Source: CAYFIW01 sp964500645 (GTDB taxonomy: Bacteria > Chloroflexota > Dehalococcoidia > Lucifugimonadales > UBA826). Taken from it: a stretch of 9,722 nucleotides of DNA. A model generated the notes under the pieces. It saw only the letters and a list, made by a program, of their open reading frames with translations, made no database searches and was not told where the DNA came from. The translations under genes and the position numbers were made by a program. Where the stretch lies: NCBI GenBank assembly GCA_964500645.1, contig CAZCOH010000058.1:1-9722 (forward strand), in the 5' to 3' direction. This document shows, one piece after another, positions 1-6,170 of this stretch; positions within the stretch are counted from its first letter, which is position 1, and every line of letters starts with the position of its first letter.

Positions 1-104
1 TGTCCTTGTGGGCTACGACCGGCGGGAGTCACATTGTTTCGAGCACGTTTCATTGCGCCCTCGATGACTGCTTGCCAACCTTTTGTGTTCGTTGTATCAC
101 TCAT
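1..104 (-). CDS. DUF1385-like protein, N-terminal fragment (runs off the left edge)
   Basis: Only 34 codons are visible, from ATG at 104 to the window edge. Residues 9-20 read GWQAVIEGAMKR. This closely follows the start of DUF1385 proteins, which carry a G-G-Q-A-V-I-E-G-V-M-M-R-G signature near the N-terminus, followed by a stretch ending in a P-x-G like the SPQG seen here. In many Chloroflexota and Firmicutes a DUF1385 gene follows rpmE and precedes prmC and prfA, which fits this position. The family is probably membrane associated and its biochemical role is not established. The start lies only about 10 nt after the U-tract of an intrinsic terminator and has just a weak AAGAAG purine run before it. 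Expression therefore probably depends on read-through, or the true start is Met18. The assignment rests on one motif, so confidence is moderate. Confidence 0.55.
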   Translation of the reverse strand, partial: MSDTTNTKGWQAVIEGAMKRARNNVTPAGRSPQG

Positions 105-114
105 CTTCTTTTGA

Positions 115-146
115 AAAAAAAGGTGAGATTTATCTCACCTTTTTTT
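115..146 (-). terminator. Intrinsic terminator after rpmE
   Basis: A perfect inverted repeat has AGGTGAGAT (121-129) facing ATCTCACCT (132-140), flanked by a run of A on one side and of T on the other. In minus-strand RNA this is a short GC-containing stem, a tiny loop and a U-tract of about eight. It lies 20 bp after the rpmE stop, so it should end the ribosomal protein transcript. The A/T flanks are symmetric, so it could also act on plus-strand transcripts, but no plus-strand gene lies upstream within the window. Confidence 0.85.
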
Positions 147-165
147 CAATCATATTTCTTTCTAA

Positions 166-369
166 CTATTCAAGATTGAATCTTCTTCTCAGCCTCTCTA
201 CTCGGCCTTCTGTATCAACTATACGTTGTTCTCCAGTGAAAAATGGATGGCAACTGGAACAAATCTCCACTCGCAACTCTGATTTAGTAGCACCTGTAGT
301 AAACTGGGCGCCGCAGGAGCAAGTTACAGTTGCATTGGCAAAATATTCTGGATGTATATCTGACTTCAT
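166..369 (-). CDS. rpmE: 50S ribosomal protein bL31, zinc-binding type
   Basis: This 67-residue protein has the normal length for bL31, a small protein of the large subunit that contacts the 30S head at the inter-subunit bridge. Cys17 and Cys19 (TCSCG) and Cys37 and Cys40 (CSSC) form the four-cysteine zinc site of the C+ type. The following HPFFTG and the basic tail with RLRRRF are typical of the family. The ATG start sits 3 nt after the rpmA stop, with AGGA inside the end of rpmA as a ribosome binding site, so the two genes are translationally close. A zinc-binding bL31 can be exchanged under zinc limitation in some bacteria; no C- paralogue is visible here. Confidence 0.97.
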   Translation of the reverse strand: MKSDIHPEYFANATVTCSCGAQFTTGATKSELRVEICSSCHPFFTGEQRIVDTEGRVERLRRRFNLE

Positions 370-372
370 TAG

Positions 373-633
373 TTATCCTGTCATTGGGTATACACTTGCG
401 TGTTTTTTACCACCAGCGAAAAGTTCGTATTTAACCGTGCCGTCTACTAGAGCGAAAAGAGTATGGTCACGTCCAAGTCCGACATTGTTACCGGCTCTGA
501 TTTTAGTTCCTCGTTGACGCACTAGAATTGACCCAGCAGTGACAAATTGAGTGTCGTGCATTTTTACGCCCAACCTTTTCGACTTGCTGTCCCTGCCGTT
601 TCTAGTACTTCCTCCACCTTTTTTGTGTGCCAT
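373..633 (-). CDS. rpmA: 50S ribosomal protein bL27
   Basis: This 86-residue protein begins MAHKKGGGSTRNGRDSKSKR, the canonical bL27 N-terminus that reaches towards the peptidyl transferase centre. The middle has the expected GSILVRQRGTKIRAGNNVG and GRDHTLFALVDG segments. Met1 is followed directly by the AHKKG start, so there is no cleavable N-terminal extension of the kind found in Firmicutes bL27. The gene follows rplU after 9 nt, with GGACGGG as a ribosome binding site. rplU-rpmA order is near universal in bacteria. Nothing looks damaged. Confidence 0.98.
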   Translation of the reverse strand: MAHKKGGGSTRNGRDSKSKRLGVKMHDTQFVTAGSILVRQRGTKIRAGNNVGLGRDHTLFALVDGTVKYELFAGGKKHASVYPMTG

Positions 634-642
634 TTTCCCGTC

Positions 643-963
643 CTAGTTCTGAGATATCTCAGTTATTCGTAAGTCAGTATAGTGCTGGCGATGGCCATTT
701 TTTCTTCTATATCTTGTTTTCGCTTTATATTTGAAAACCACAATTTTCTTGTCCCTTCCATTGGAAACCACTTCGGCCTTAACGGAGGCACCGCTAACAT
801 TGGGATTCCCAACCTTAACAGAACCATCAGACGAGACTAGTTTGACCTGGTCTATTGATATTATATCCCCTTCGTCACATTCGATCTTTTCGACCCTGAT
901 CGTGTCTCCGGGTTTTACGCGGTATTGCTTACCGCCTGTGTCAACTATGGCAAATTCACTCAA
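643..963 (-). CDS. rplU: 50S ribosomal protein bL21, TTG start
   Basis: This 106-residue protein has the usual bL21 length, and the family binds 23S rRNA in the large subunit. It begins with the expected FAIVDTGGKQYRV segment and carries the basic signature FKYKAKTRYRRKNGHRQHYT at about residues 77-96. The start codon is TTG at 963. No ATG or GTG lies upstream in frame before a TAA at 973-975, and AAGGTG sits 5 nt before the TTG, so this start is well supported. The gene has its own near-consensus promoter overlapping the end of truB, and probably also receives read-through from the nusA operon. It is followed by rpmA and rpmE. Confidence 0.97.
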   Translation of the reverse strand: MSEFAIVDTGGKQYRVKPGDTIRVEKIECDEGDIISIDQVKLVSSDGSVKVGNPNVSGASVKAEVVSNGRDKKIVVFKYKAKTRYRRKNGHRQHYTDLRITEISQN

Positions 964-988
964 TGTATCACCTTATAATCAAAAAATA

Positions 989-1018
989 ATTGTACATTTC
1001 GATGCTGAATTTAGTCAA
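989..1018 (-). promoter_or_regulatory. Sigma-70-type promoter for rplU-rpmA-rpmE
   Basis: On the minus strand TTGACT (1013-1018, 5 of 6 to the -35 consensus) is followed after 18 bp by TACAAT (989-994, 5 of 6 to the -10 consensus). Transcription would start near 982, giving a leader of about 20 nt with the AAGGTG ribosome binding site before the TTG start at 963. The -35 box contains the TGA stop codon of truB. Both boxes and the spacing were read directly; activity is inferred. Confidence 0.7.
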
Positions 1019-1941
1019 TTATTATGTGAGATGTCTGTATTGAAAACTTTTTCCGGGTGCCATTCCTGCAATGTTTCATTCAATCTCAATACAGCAATAA
1101 ATCTAGATTGACTGTCATACGCAATAGCAAGCGATGAATCGGTTTTGGGGGAAGTTTCATTAATAGCTTCTATTGAGCGACCATATTTGACCATTTTTAC
1201 ATTTTCTTCACTTAGTTGGATTCGCTGGGCCCCATTAATGCAGCTTCCTGGTTCCAAGATGATTTCTTGAAGATTCCCGTCCAATATTATTGAAATAGTT
1301 TCATCCAAGGTTGTCGAATCCTCTATCTTGAATGGCCCAGAAGACAGCCTCTTCAGAGATGACAGAAATGCCCCACACCCCAATAATTGGCCGATATCCT
1401 CAGCAAAAGTTCTCACGTAGAAACCTTTACTACATCGTATATCCACAACGATCTGAGGTGAATTAAATTCTTTAAGTGAAACTTCGTAAATGATTACGTT
1501 TCTGGGGGTTCGTTCGATGATTTTACCCGAGCGTGCTAGTTCATACAGTCTTTTGCCTTGAACTTTCAGCGCACTATGCATCGGGGGGATCTGCGTCATT
1601 TCGCCATCAAACTTACTCAACACTTTAGAAATTTCATCAATAGTAATTCCCTGAGGGTCATTTTCTTCAATCGTCACTCCCTCAGAATCATAGGTGTCTG
1701 TCCTCTTACCTAGCTCTATATTTGCCATATAGCTTTTATCACTATTCAAGATGTATTCTAGTAGTCTTGTTGAGGTTCCTATCGCTATTGGAATTACTCC
1801 AGACGCCATGGGATCTAGAGTCCCACCATGGCCGACCTTTTTTATGCCAGTCGTTTTTTTTATCTTCCGAACCACGTCCATAGACGTAATACCAATAGGT
1901 TTATTTATGTTGAGTATTCCTGTTGGTATGTGTGGATTCAA
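1015..1941 (-). CDS. truB: tRNA pseudouridine(55) synthase
   Basis: This 308-residue protein converts U55 in the T-loop of tRNAs to pseudouridine. The N-terminal GILNINKPIGITS segment (8-20) and the catalytic motif GGTLDPMASG (39-48, nucleophile Asp43) are those of the TruB family. The second active-site region contains RCSKGFYVRTFAEDIG (about 168-183), and the C-terminal part has the PGS...L...nG pattern of the TruB C-terminal domain. The only usable start is TTG at 1941: no ATG or GTG lies between it and the end of rbfA, and starting at Met21 would remove the conserved N-terminus. No good Shine-Dalgarno precedes it, so translation may be weak or coupled to rbfA, 32 bp upstream. ribF, a common downstream neighbour, is missing. 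Confidence 0.95.
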   Translation of the reverse strand: MNPHIPTGILNINKPIGITSMDVVRKIKKTTGIKKVGHGGTLDPMASGVIPIAIGTSTRLLEYILNSDKSYMANIELGKRTDTYDSEGVTIEENDPQGITIDEISKVLSKFDGEMTQIPPMHSALKVQGKRLYELARSGKIIERTPRNVIIYEVSLKEFNSPQIVVDIRCSKGFYVRTFAEDIGQLLGCGAFLSSLKRLSSGPFKIEDSTTLDETISIILDGNLQEIILEPGSCINGAQRIQLSEENVKMVKYGRSIEAINETSPKTDSSLAIAYDSQSRFIAVLRLNETLQEWHPEKVFNTDISHNN

Positions 1942-1973
1942 GATGGTCTGGCAAAAATAGTTGTATGAAGTTT

Positions 1974-2330
1974 TTACACGATGTTGGGGTTAGATTCTAT
2001 TTCGGACAACAATTTTGAGATTTGCTCGCCTTTGTCAAATGTGTCATCTAATACGAATCTGATACGGGGAATAGATCTTAGTGTGAGTTCACTACGAAGT
2101 TCTCTTTCAATAAATGTTCTGGCCGATATCAGTCCCTTTAGGGTTTTTGATTTTTCTGTTTCTGACCCAAATACTGAAACAAAGACTGTAGCCGTTTGCA
2201 AATTTCTGGAAGTGTCAACATGAACCACAGAGATGACCTTTGCAAGTCTGGGATCCTTAACATCACTCATTATGATACGGCCAATTTCTTTTTTTATAAG
2301 TGAATTTACACTGTCGATCCGGTCATGCAT
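1974..2330 (-). CDS. rbfA: 30S ribosome-binding factor A
   Basis: This 118-residue protein matches RbfA in length and sequence. It starts with the helix DRIDSVNSLIKKEIGRII, followed by the family pattern DVKDPRLAKVISVVHVDTSRNLQTA and VFVSVFGS. It ends with LRSIPRIRFVLDDTFDKGEQI, close to the typical R-x-x-P-x-L-x-F-x-x-D-x-S-x-x-x-G. RbfA is a single KH-like domain that binds immature 30S subunits and assists 16S rRNA 5'-end maturation. The ATG at 2330 is the only standard start before an in-frame TAA. It lies 49 bp after the infB stop, in the conserved infB-rbfA-truB order. The ribosome binding site is poor (TGGA). Confidence 0.95.
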   Translation of the reverse strand: MHDRIDSVNSLIKKEIGRIIMSDVKDPRLAKVISVVHVDTSRNLQTATVFVSVFGSETEKSKTLKGLISARTFIERELRSELTLRSIPRIRFVLDDTFDKGEQISKLLSEIESNPNIV

Positions 2331-2379
2331 TGTACTGGTCCAATTAATCGCTATTACACATAGTTAAGGACGAGGCTTA

Positions 2380-4152
2380 TTACTGAACCTTTTCAACTGT
2401 GTATGCTTCTAAAATGTCGTTCTCTTCAAAGTCGGTATATCCATCCACCGTTACACCACCTTCAAATCCTGTCGCGACTTCCCTGACATCGTCTTTAAAG
2501 TGTTTAAGTGTTGATATAGGACCTACAAACATTTCTTCTCCACCTCTCAAGACATGAATCGTTGCGTCTCTAGTTATCTTCCCGTCATTAACGTAAATTC
2601 CAGCTACTTTTGAGCGTCGTCCTAGATTGAACACGGCTCTCACAGCAGCCCTTCCAATATATACGTCTTCATAAACCGGCTCTAATAACCCATCCAAGGC
2701 TTTAGCAACATCTTCAATCAGGTGATAGATCACATCATAGTGCCTAATCTCAACATTTTCCTGATTCGCCAGGCTTTGGGCGCCCCCTTCAGGGCTACTA
2801 TTAAAACCGACTATGACTGCCTCTGAGGCTACAGCTAGTAGTACATCTCTCTCTGTGATTCCTCCACTGGCGATATGAATTAAATTAACCCTAGTGTCGT
2901 TCGAGTTCAGATTTTCGAGGGCGTTTTTAACAGGCTCGATAGTTCCTTGAACATCCGTCTTAATTATCAAATCAACCTGACGTACTTCACCCATCGGTCT
3001 TCTTGCGTGCGCATCTTGCAAGGTTATGGCCTCTCTCGCTGCCTGATCCTGCAAATCCTCCACCATTTTCTTAGCTATCCTTTCATTTTCGACAGCATCA
3101 AGTATTATCCCAGCTTCGGGTATGTTACTAACTCCCATTATCTCTACGGGTTCCGAGGGACCTGCCTCTTCAATTCGAGTGCCTTTGTCATCAAACATTG
3201 CACGGATTCGCCCGTGCACATCACCCATTACAACGGTATCGCCTTGCCGCAGGGTTCCCGTTTGAATTAAAACAGTGGCAACGGTACCCCGACTTTTTTC
3301 TTTTCTAGCCTCCACAACCACTCCTCTAGCTGCTCTTGAGGGATTGGCTCTTAATTCCCCAATCTCGGCGACCAACTGTATGTTTTCGAGCAAGTCAGGA
3401 ATACCTTCACCAGTTATGCCTGATAATGGGACTGCTATTATATCTCCGCCCCATTGCTCGACTATTAGTTCATGCTCGGACAGTTGTCTGTATACATCAT
3501 CCACGTTGGCAGCCGGGACATCGGTTTTCGTAACTGCTACAATCATCGGCACGCTAGCTGCTCTTGCGTGGTCTATAGCTTCTATGGTTTGCGGCATCAC
3601 CCCGTCATCTGCAGCTACTACTAGAATCACAATATCTGTTACCTGGGCTCCTCTCGCTCTCATTGCTGTGAAAGCTTCATGGCCAGGAGTATCTAGAAAA
3701 GTTATTGGATTGTCTTGATAGTCAATTTGGTACGCTGCTATATGCTGAGTTATGCCTCCAGCTTCCCCGTCAACGACATGAGTCTTTCTTATGCTGTCCA
3801 AAAGTGTCGTTTTGCCGTGATCAACATGCCCCAAGATCGTAACTATAGGAGGTCTTGTAACCAGCGATTTAGGGTCTTCATCTTCGACTCCGATAGTCAA
3901 GGAAGTTACTTCAGGTGTTAATGAGAGGTCAATTTCACTAGCCTGGAAACCAAATAGTTGGATAACGATAGAGGCAATATCACGTTCTATCATATCGTTT
4001 ACGGCAAACATGTAACCGCCCCTCATCAGACCTTTCACTACTTCAACGGCGTTTACACCCATCATATCTGCCAGGTCGCTGACCATAACTACTGATGGTA
4101 TATCAAGTGTCGGTTGTTCTTCTAAATTAGTTTCTGCAGGGTTGGTTGTCAT
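2380..4152 (-). CDS. infB: Translation initiation factor IF-2 (short form)
   Basis: This 590-residue GTPase brings fMet-tRNA to the 30S subunit and promotes subunit joining. An IF2_N region covers about residues 17-70. The G domain has G1 GHVDHGKT (108-115), a switch I stretch AGGITQHIAA (131-140) and G3 DTPGH (154-158, His158 being the usual catalytic histidine). G4 reads TKTD (208-211) instead of NKxD, and G5 is SGIT. A beta-barrel domain follows (about 275-355), then domain III (about 390-490) and the C-terminal tRNA-binding domain (about 495-585). The long N-terminal extension of enterobacterial IF-2 is absent, as in many bacteria. The ATG at 4152 has a TAG directly upstream; AAGGA lies about 15 nt before it, further than usual. 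It sits between nusA and rbfA, but without ylxR. Confidence 0.97.
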   Translation of the reverse strand: MTTNPAETNLEEQPTLDIPSVVMVSDLADMMGVNAVEVVKGLMRGGYMFAVNDMIERDIASIVIQLFGFQASEIDLSLTPEVTSLTIGVEDEDPKSLVTRPPIVTILGHVDHGKTTLLDSIRKTHVVDGEAGGITQHIAAYQIDYQDNPITFLDTPGHEAFTAMRARGAQVTDIVILVVAADDGVMPQTIEAIDHARAASVPMIVAVTKTDVPAANVDDVYRQLSEHELIVEQWGGDIIAVPLSGITGEGIPDLLENIQLVAEIGELRANPSRAARGVVVEARKEKSRGTVATVLIQTGTLRQGDTVVMGDVHGRIRAMFDDKGTRIEEAGPSEPVEIMGVSNIPEAGIILDAVENERIAKKMVEDLQDQAAREAITLQDAHARRPMGEVRQVDLIIKTDVQGTIEPVKNALENLNSNDTRVNLIHIASGGITERDVLLAVASEAVIVGFNSSPEGGAQSLANQENVEIRHYDVIYHLIEDVAKALDGLLEPVYEDVYIGRAAVRAVFNLGRRSKVAGIYVNDGKITRDATIHVLRGGEEMFVGPISTLKHFKDDVREVATGFEGGVTVDGYTDFEENDILEAYTVEKVQ

Positions 4153-4295
4153 CTAGTTCGTTTGGGTTCCTTCGCTATAGCCTGTTTGTAGAGACATTTT
4201 TTGCCCGCTGTGGATTCTTCTGATAAACCATTTTCATTGCAACCAATGGTTGTAAGTAGCTCCACATAGACATGGTTTTTTTTGTATTTACAGTC
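4153..4295 (-). other. nusA-infB spacer with an imperfect dyad
   Basis: This 143-bp gap is longer than the other gaps in the operon. Read on the minus strand it is A-rich at the nusA end and carries TTACAACCATTGGTTGCAA (4237-4255), a dyad with nine-base arms, one mismatch and a single central base. Its core CAACCA-T-TGGTTG is perfect. Many bacteria place ylxR (about 90 codons) here, but the gap is too short for it. No convincing promoter or terminator was found. The dyad's loop would be too small for a stable RNA hairpin, so a protein-binding site is the more natural reading if it means anything. Confidence 0.4.
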
Positions 4296-5912
4296 CTACC
4301 TTCTCTTTTTGGCAGGTCTTGCCTTCCGGTTGCGATTACCCTGTTGAGGAGGTGTCCTTCTCCCTTTTCGAGCCGTCACTCCGCCGCGAAGATCTTCAAT
4401 GTCTTCTGCGAATCTAATCATTCCACCGCCCTGAGAAGCTCCAGAGCCAGCTCTGTGAATAGACCAAATGTCTTCTGGCAATTCACTTATATCGGAGCCG
4501 AGAGAGGAATCCTCAATTTCATCTTCTATTGCCTCATTCTCTTCCAGCAATAGTAGTTCTTCTTCAGGAGTTAGAGAATCAGTAGAATCATCCTCTTGGC
4601 CAGCAAATTCCTGCTCCTTCTGAGATTCTTCTTCTGCTATCAATTTGAGCAATTCGGCATCTTCATCTACTTCTTTAATGTTGGTTGATGAAGTAGATGC
4701 ATTATCCATTGCATCCGTTTGGGAATCTGCTCCAACTTCGACAGCTTCATTATTGAGGTTATCCACCACAGCAGCGATCAAACTTTCGTTGCTCAACACG
4801 TCACTCTGCTGTTCAGTTGTATCATCTTCCGCAGCTGTGCCATCCCCCTCTACAGGAGCCATCTTAGAAAGATCCACTTCAAGGTCACTTTTGATGTCTA
4901 CCTTCCAGCCAGCCAGTTTCGCGGCCAGTCGGGCATTTTGGCCCTCTTTTCCTATAGCAAGTGATAAATGCCTGTCGGGAACAATTGCCACTGCGTTCCC
5001 GGTTTCATTGTCTACGTCCACTCTGTGAACTTGGGATGGGCTCAACGCATTGGCGATGTACCTGTTCGGTTCTTTACTCCATTCCAGTATATCTATCTTT
5101 TCGCCCTGTAATTCATTGACAATACTCTGAATTCTCACTCCTCTTAGGCCCACACAAGACCCAACCGGATCCACCCCGTCCTGGCGAGCTCTCACAGCAA
5201 CTTTACTTCTGGAGCCGCTTTCTCGTGCTATTCCGACAATTTCAACTGCGCCACTAAAAATCTCAGGAACTTCCTGTTCAAATAATCGTCTAAGTAAGAG
5301 TTCATCTGTTCTGGATACTATCAATTCAGGGCCTTTCAAAGACTCTTTGTCGATAGCTTGAAGAAGTACTTTAACCTTTGAACCCTGCCTGTACCGCTCA
5401 GAGGTAACTTGTTGGCTTATCGGTAGTATTGCTTCTGTTCTGCCAGTATCTACGATTATCTTAGTGGGTTCGATTCGTTGAATCGTAACCGTCATGACTT
5501 CGCCTTCTCTTCCTTCATATTCTGCAAGGACTATTTCTTTCTCTGCTTCTCTAAGGCGTTGAAGGACTACTTGCTTGGCGGTCTGCGCGGCTATTCTACC
5601 GGCGCTGTTAGGTATCTCTTCAGTAGCTATTGTGTCTCCGATTGCGTGAATATCCCCATATTTTTTCTTTGCATCCGAGGCACTTATCTCTTGCAAAGGG
5701 TCTTCGACTACATCCACAATCGTTTTCATAATGTCGACCCGTATGTCTCCTGACCCAGGATCCAGTCTCACAGATATATTTCTTCCTTCTGTGACGCTAT
5801 CTTTTTTGAAAGCAGAGACTAGGGCTGCTTCAATCGCGGACATTACCTTGTCTCTAGGCAAATTGCGCTCGGCTGCCAACTGTGTCAAAGCGACAAGAAA
5901 ATCACTCTTCAT
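4296..5912 (-). CDS. nusA: Transcription termination/antitermination protein NusA with long charged C-terminal tail
   Basis: NusA binds RNA polymerase and nascent RNA and modulates pausing, termination and antitermination. In this 538-residue protein the N-terminal polymerase-binding domain covers about 1-125 and the S1 domain about 135-200. KH1 contains VGSCVGLRGVRIQSIVNELQ (250-269) and KH2 contains LAIGKEGQNARLAAKLAG (318-335). From about residue 350 the protein departs from the compact core. It has roughly 155 residues rich in Asp, Glu, Ser and Thr, including PEEELLLLEENEAIEDEI, then a basic end rich in Arg and Lys (about 511-538, ending AKKRR). No AR1/AR2 repeats of the E. coli type are apparent. 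The ATG at 5912 has GGAGGT 8 nt upstream, so the start is secure. It is the first gene of the operon; rimP, the usual upstream partner, is not present. Confidence 0.96.
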   Translation of the reverse strand: MKSDFLVALTQLAAERNLPRDKVMSAIEAALVSAFKKDSVTEGRNISVRLDPGSGDIRVDIMKTIVDVVEDPLQEISASDAKKKYGDIHAIGDTIATEEIPNSAGRIAAQTAKQVVLQRLREAEKEIVLAEYEGREGEVMTVTIQRIEPTKIIVDTGRTEAILPISQQVTSERYRQGSKVKVLLQAIDKESLKGPELIVSRTDELLLRRLFEQEVPEIFSGAVEIVGIARESGSRSKVAVRARQDGVDPVGSCVGLRGVRIQSIVNELQGEKIDILEWSKEPNRYIANALSPSQVHRVDVDNETGNAVAIVPDRHLSLAIGKEGQNARLAAKLAGWKVDIKSDLEVDLSKMAPVEGDGTAAEDDTTEQQSDVLSNESLIAAVVDNLNNEAVEVGADSQTDAMDNASTSSTNIKEVDEDAELLKLIAEEESQKEQEFAGQEDDSTDSLTPEEELLLLEENEAIEDEIEDSSLGSDISELPEDIWSIHRAGSGASQGGGMIRFAEDIEDLRGGVTARKGRRTPPQQGNRNRKARPAKKRR

Positions 5913-5920
5913 TTTAGGCT

Positions 5921-5926
5921 ACCTCC
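5921..5926 (-). promoter_or_regulatory. Strong ribosome binding site of nusA
   Basis: GGAGGT on the minus strand lies 8 nt before the nusA ATG. It is the best Shine-Dalgarno in the minus-strand operon and fixes the start of nusA. Confidence 0.9.
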
Positions 5927-5952
5927 TGCTTTCGAATGCCCTTTATAACAAA

Positions 5953-5975
5953 GAAAGTGGGGGACACCCACTTTC
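5953..5975 (-). promoter_or_regulatory. Hairpin in the nusA mRNA leader (possible attenuator)
   Basis: GAAAGTGGG and CCCACTTTC form a perfect 9-bp stem with a 5-nt loop. In minus-strand RNA the stem is followed by UUUGUU, a weak U-tract, so it could be a leaky terminator or a stabilising leader hairpin. It lies about 25 nt after the predicted transcription start and about 27 nt before the GGAGGT site. The CUUUC end of the 3' arm could alternatively pair with GAAAG just upstream of that site (5929-5933), but only over five bases. Confidence 0.55.
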
Positions 5976-6005
5976 AAATAAATTTATGCATATTACAACG
6001 CCATG

Positions 6006-6035
6006 ATTATAGCATTTGAGGAGTGATTAGAACAA
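6006..6035 (-). promoter_or_regulatory. Extended -10 promoter for the nusA operon
   Basis: On the minus strand TGCTATAAT (6006-6014) is a perfect extended -10 element with a consensus TATAAT at 6006-6011. A weak -35 candidate TTGTTC (6030-6035) lies 18 bp upstream; extended -10 promoters often tolerate a poor -35. The start point would be near 5999, giving a leader of about 88 nt before nusA. This is the best promoter visible in the 272-bp divergent spacer. Confidence 0.65.
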
Positions 6036-6038
6036 CTG

Positions 6039-6120
6039 CCTACGTAGGTAAAGATGTTGTCGGGTATGAAGTCAGATAATATGAGTCGGGACTAGAATAA
6101 ATTTCAGATTATCCTATAGG
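6039..6120. other. Divergent nusA/modA spacer: two related palindromes and a direct repeat
   Basis: CCTACGTAGG (6039-6048) is a perfect 10-bp palindrome just upstream of the nusA -35 region. CCTATAGG (6113-6120) is a perfect 8-bp palindrome nearer modA. They share the same CCTA/TAGG half-sites. Between them GTCGGG occurs twice (6059-6064 and 6085-6090) in similar contexts. These could be operator sites for one or both divergent operons. No ModE-type site, riboswitch fold, tRNA or further gene was recognised in the spacer, and no modA promoter stands out. Confidence 0.35.
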
Positions 6121-6170
6121 CAAACATATCTTAGTCGAATGTAAAAGATTTCTTAATTGATGTCTTTAGT

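Noticed and set aside
3275..3718. Long plus-strand frames opposite infB (and likewise opposite nusA at 4645-5028)
   Set aside because: They are antisense to strongly conserved IF-2 and NusA domains, have no ribosome binding sites, and show no recognisable motifs.
4175..4273. A 32-codon minus-strand reading frame (beginning MSMWSYLQ) between nusA and infB
   Set aside because: No Shine-Dalgarno precedes it, it shows no YlxR cysteine motifs or other recognisable features, and it spans the dyad; a frame of this length is expected by chance.
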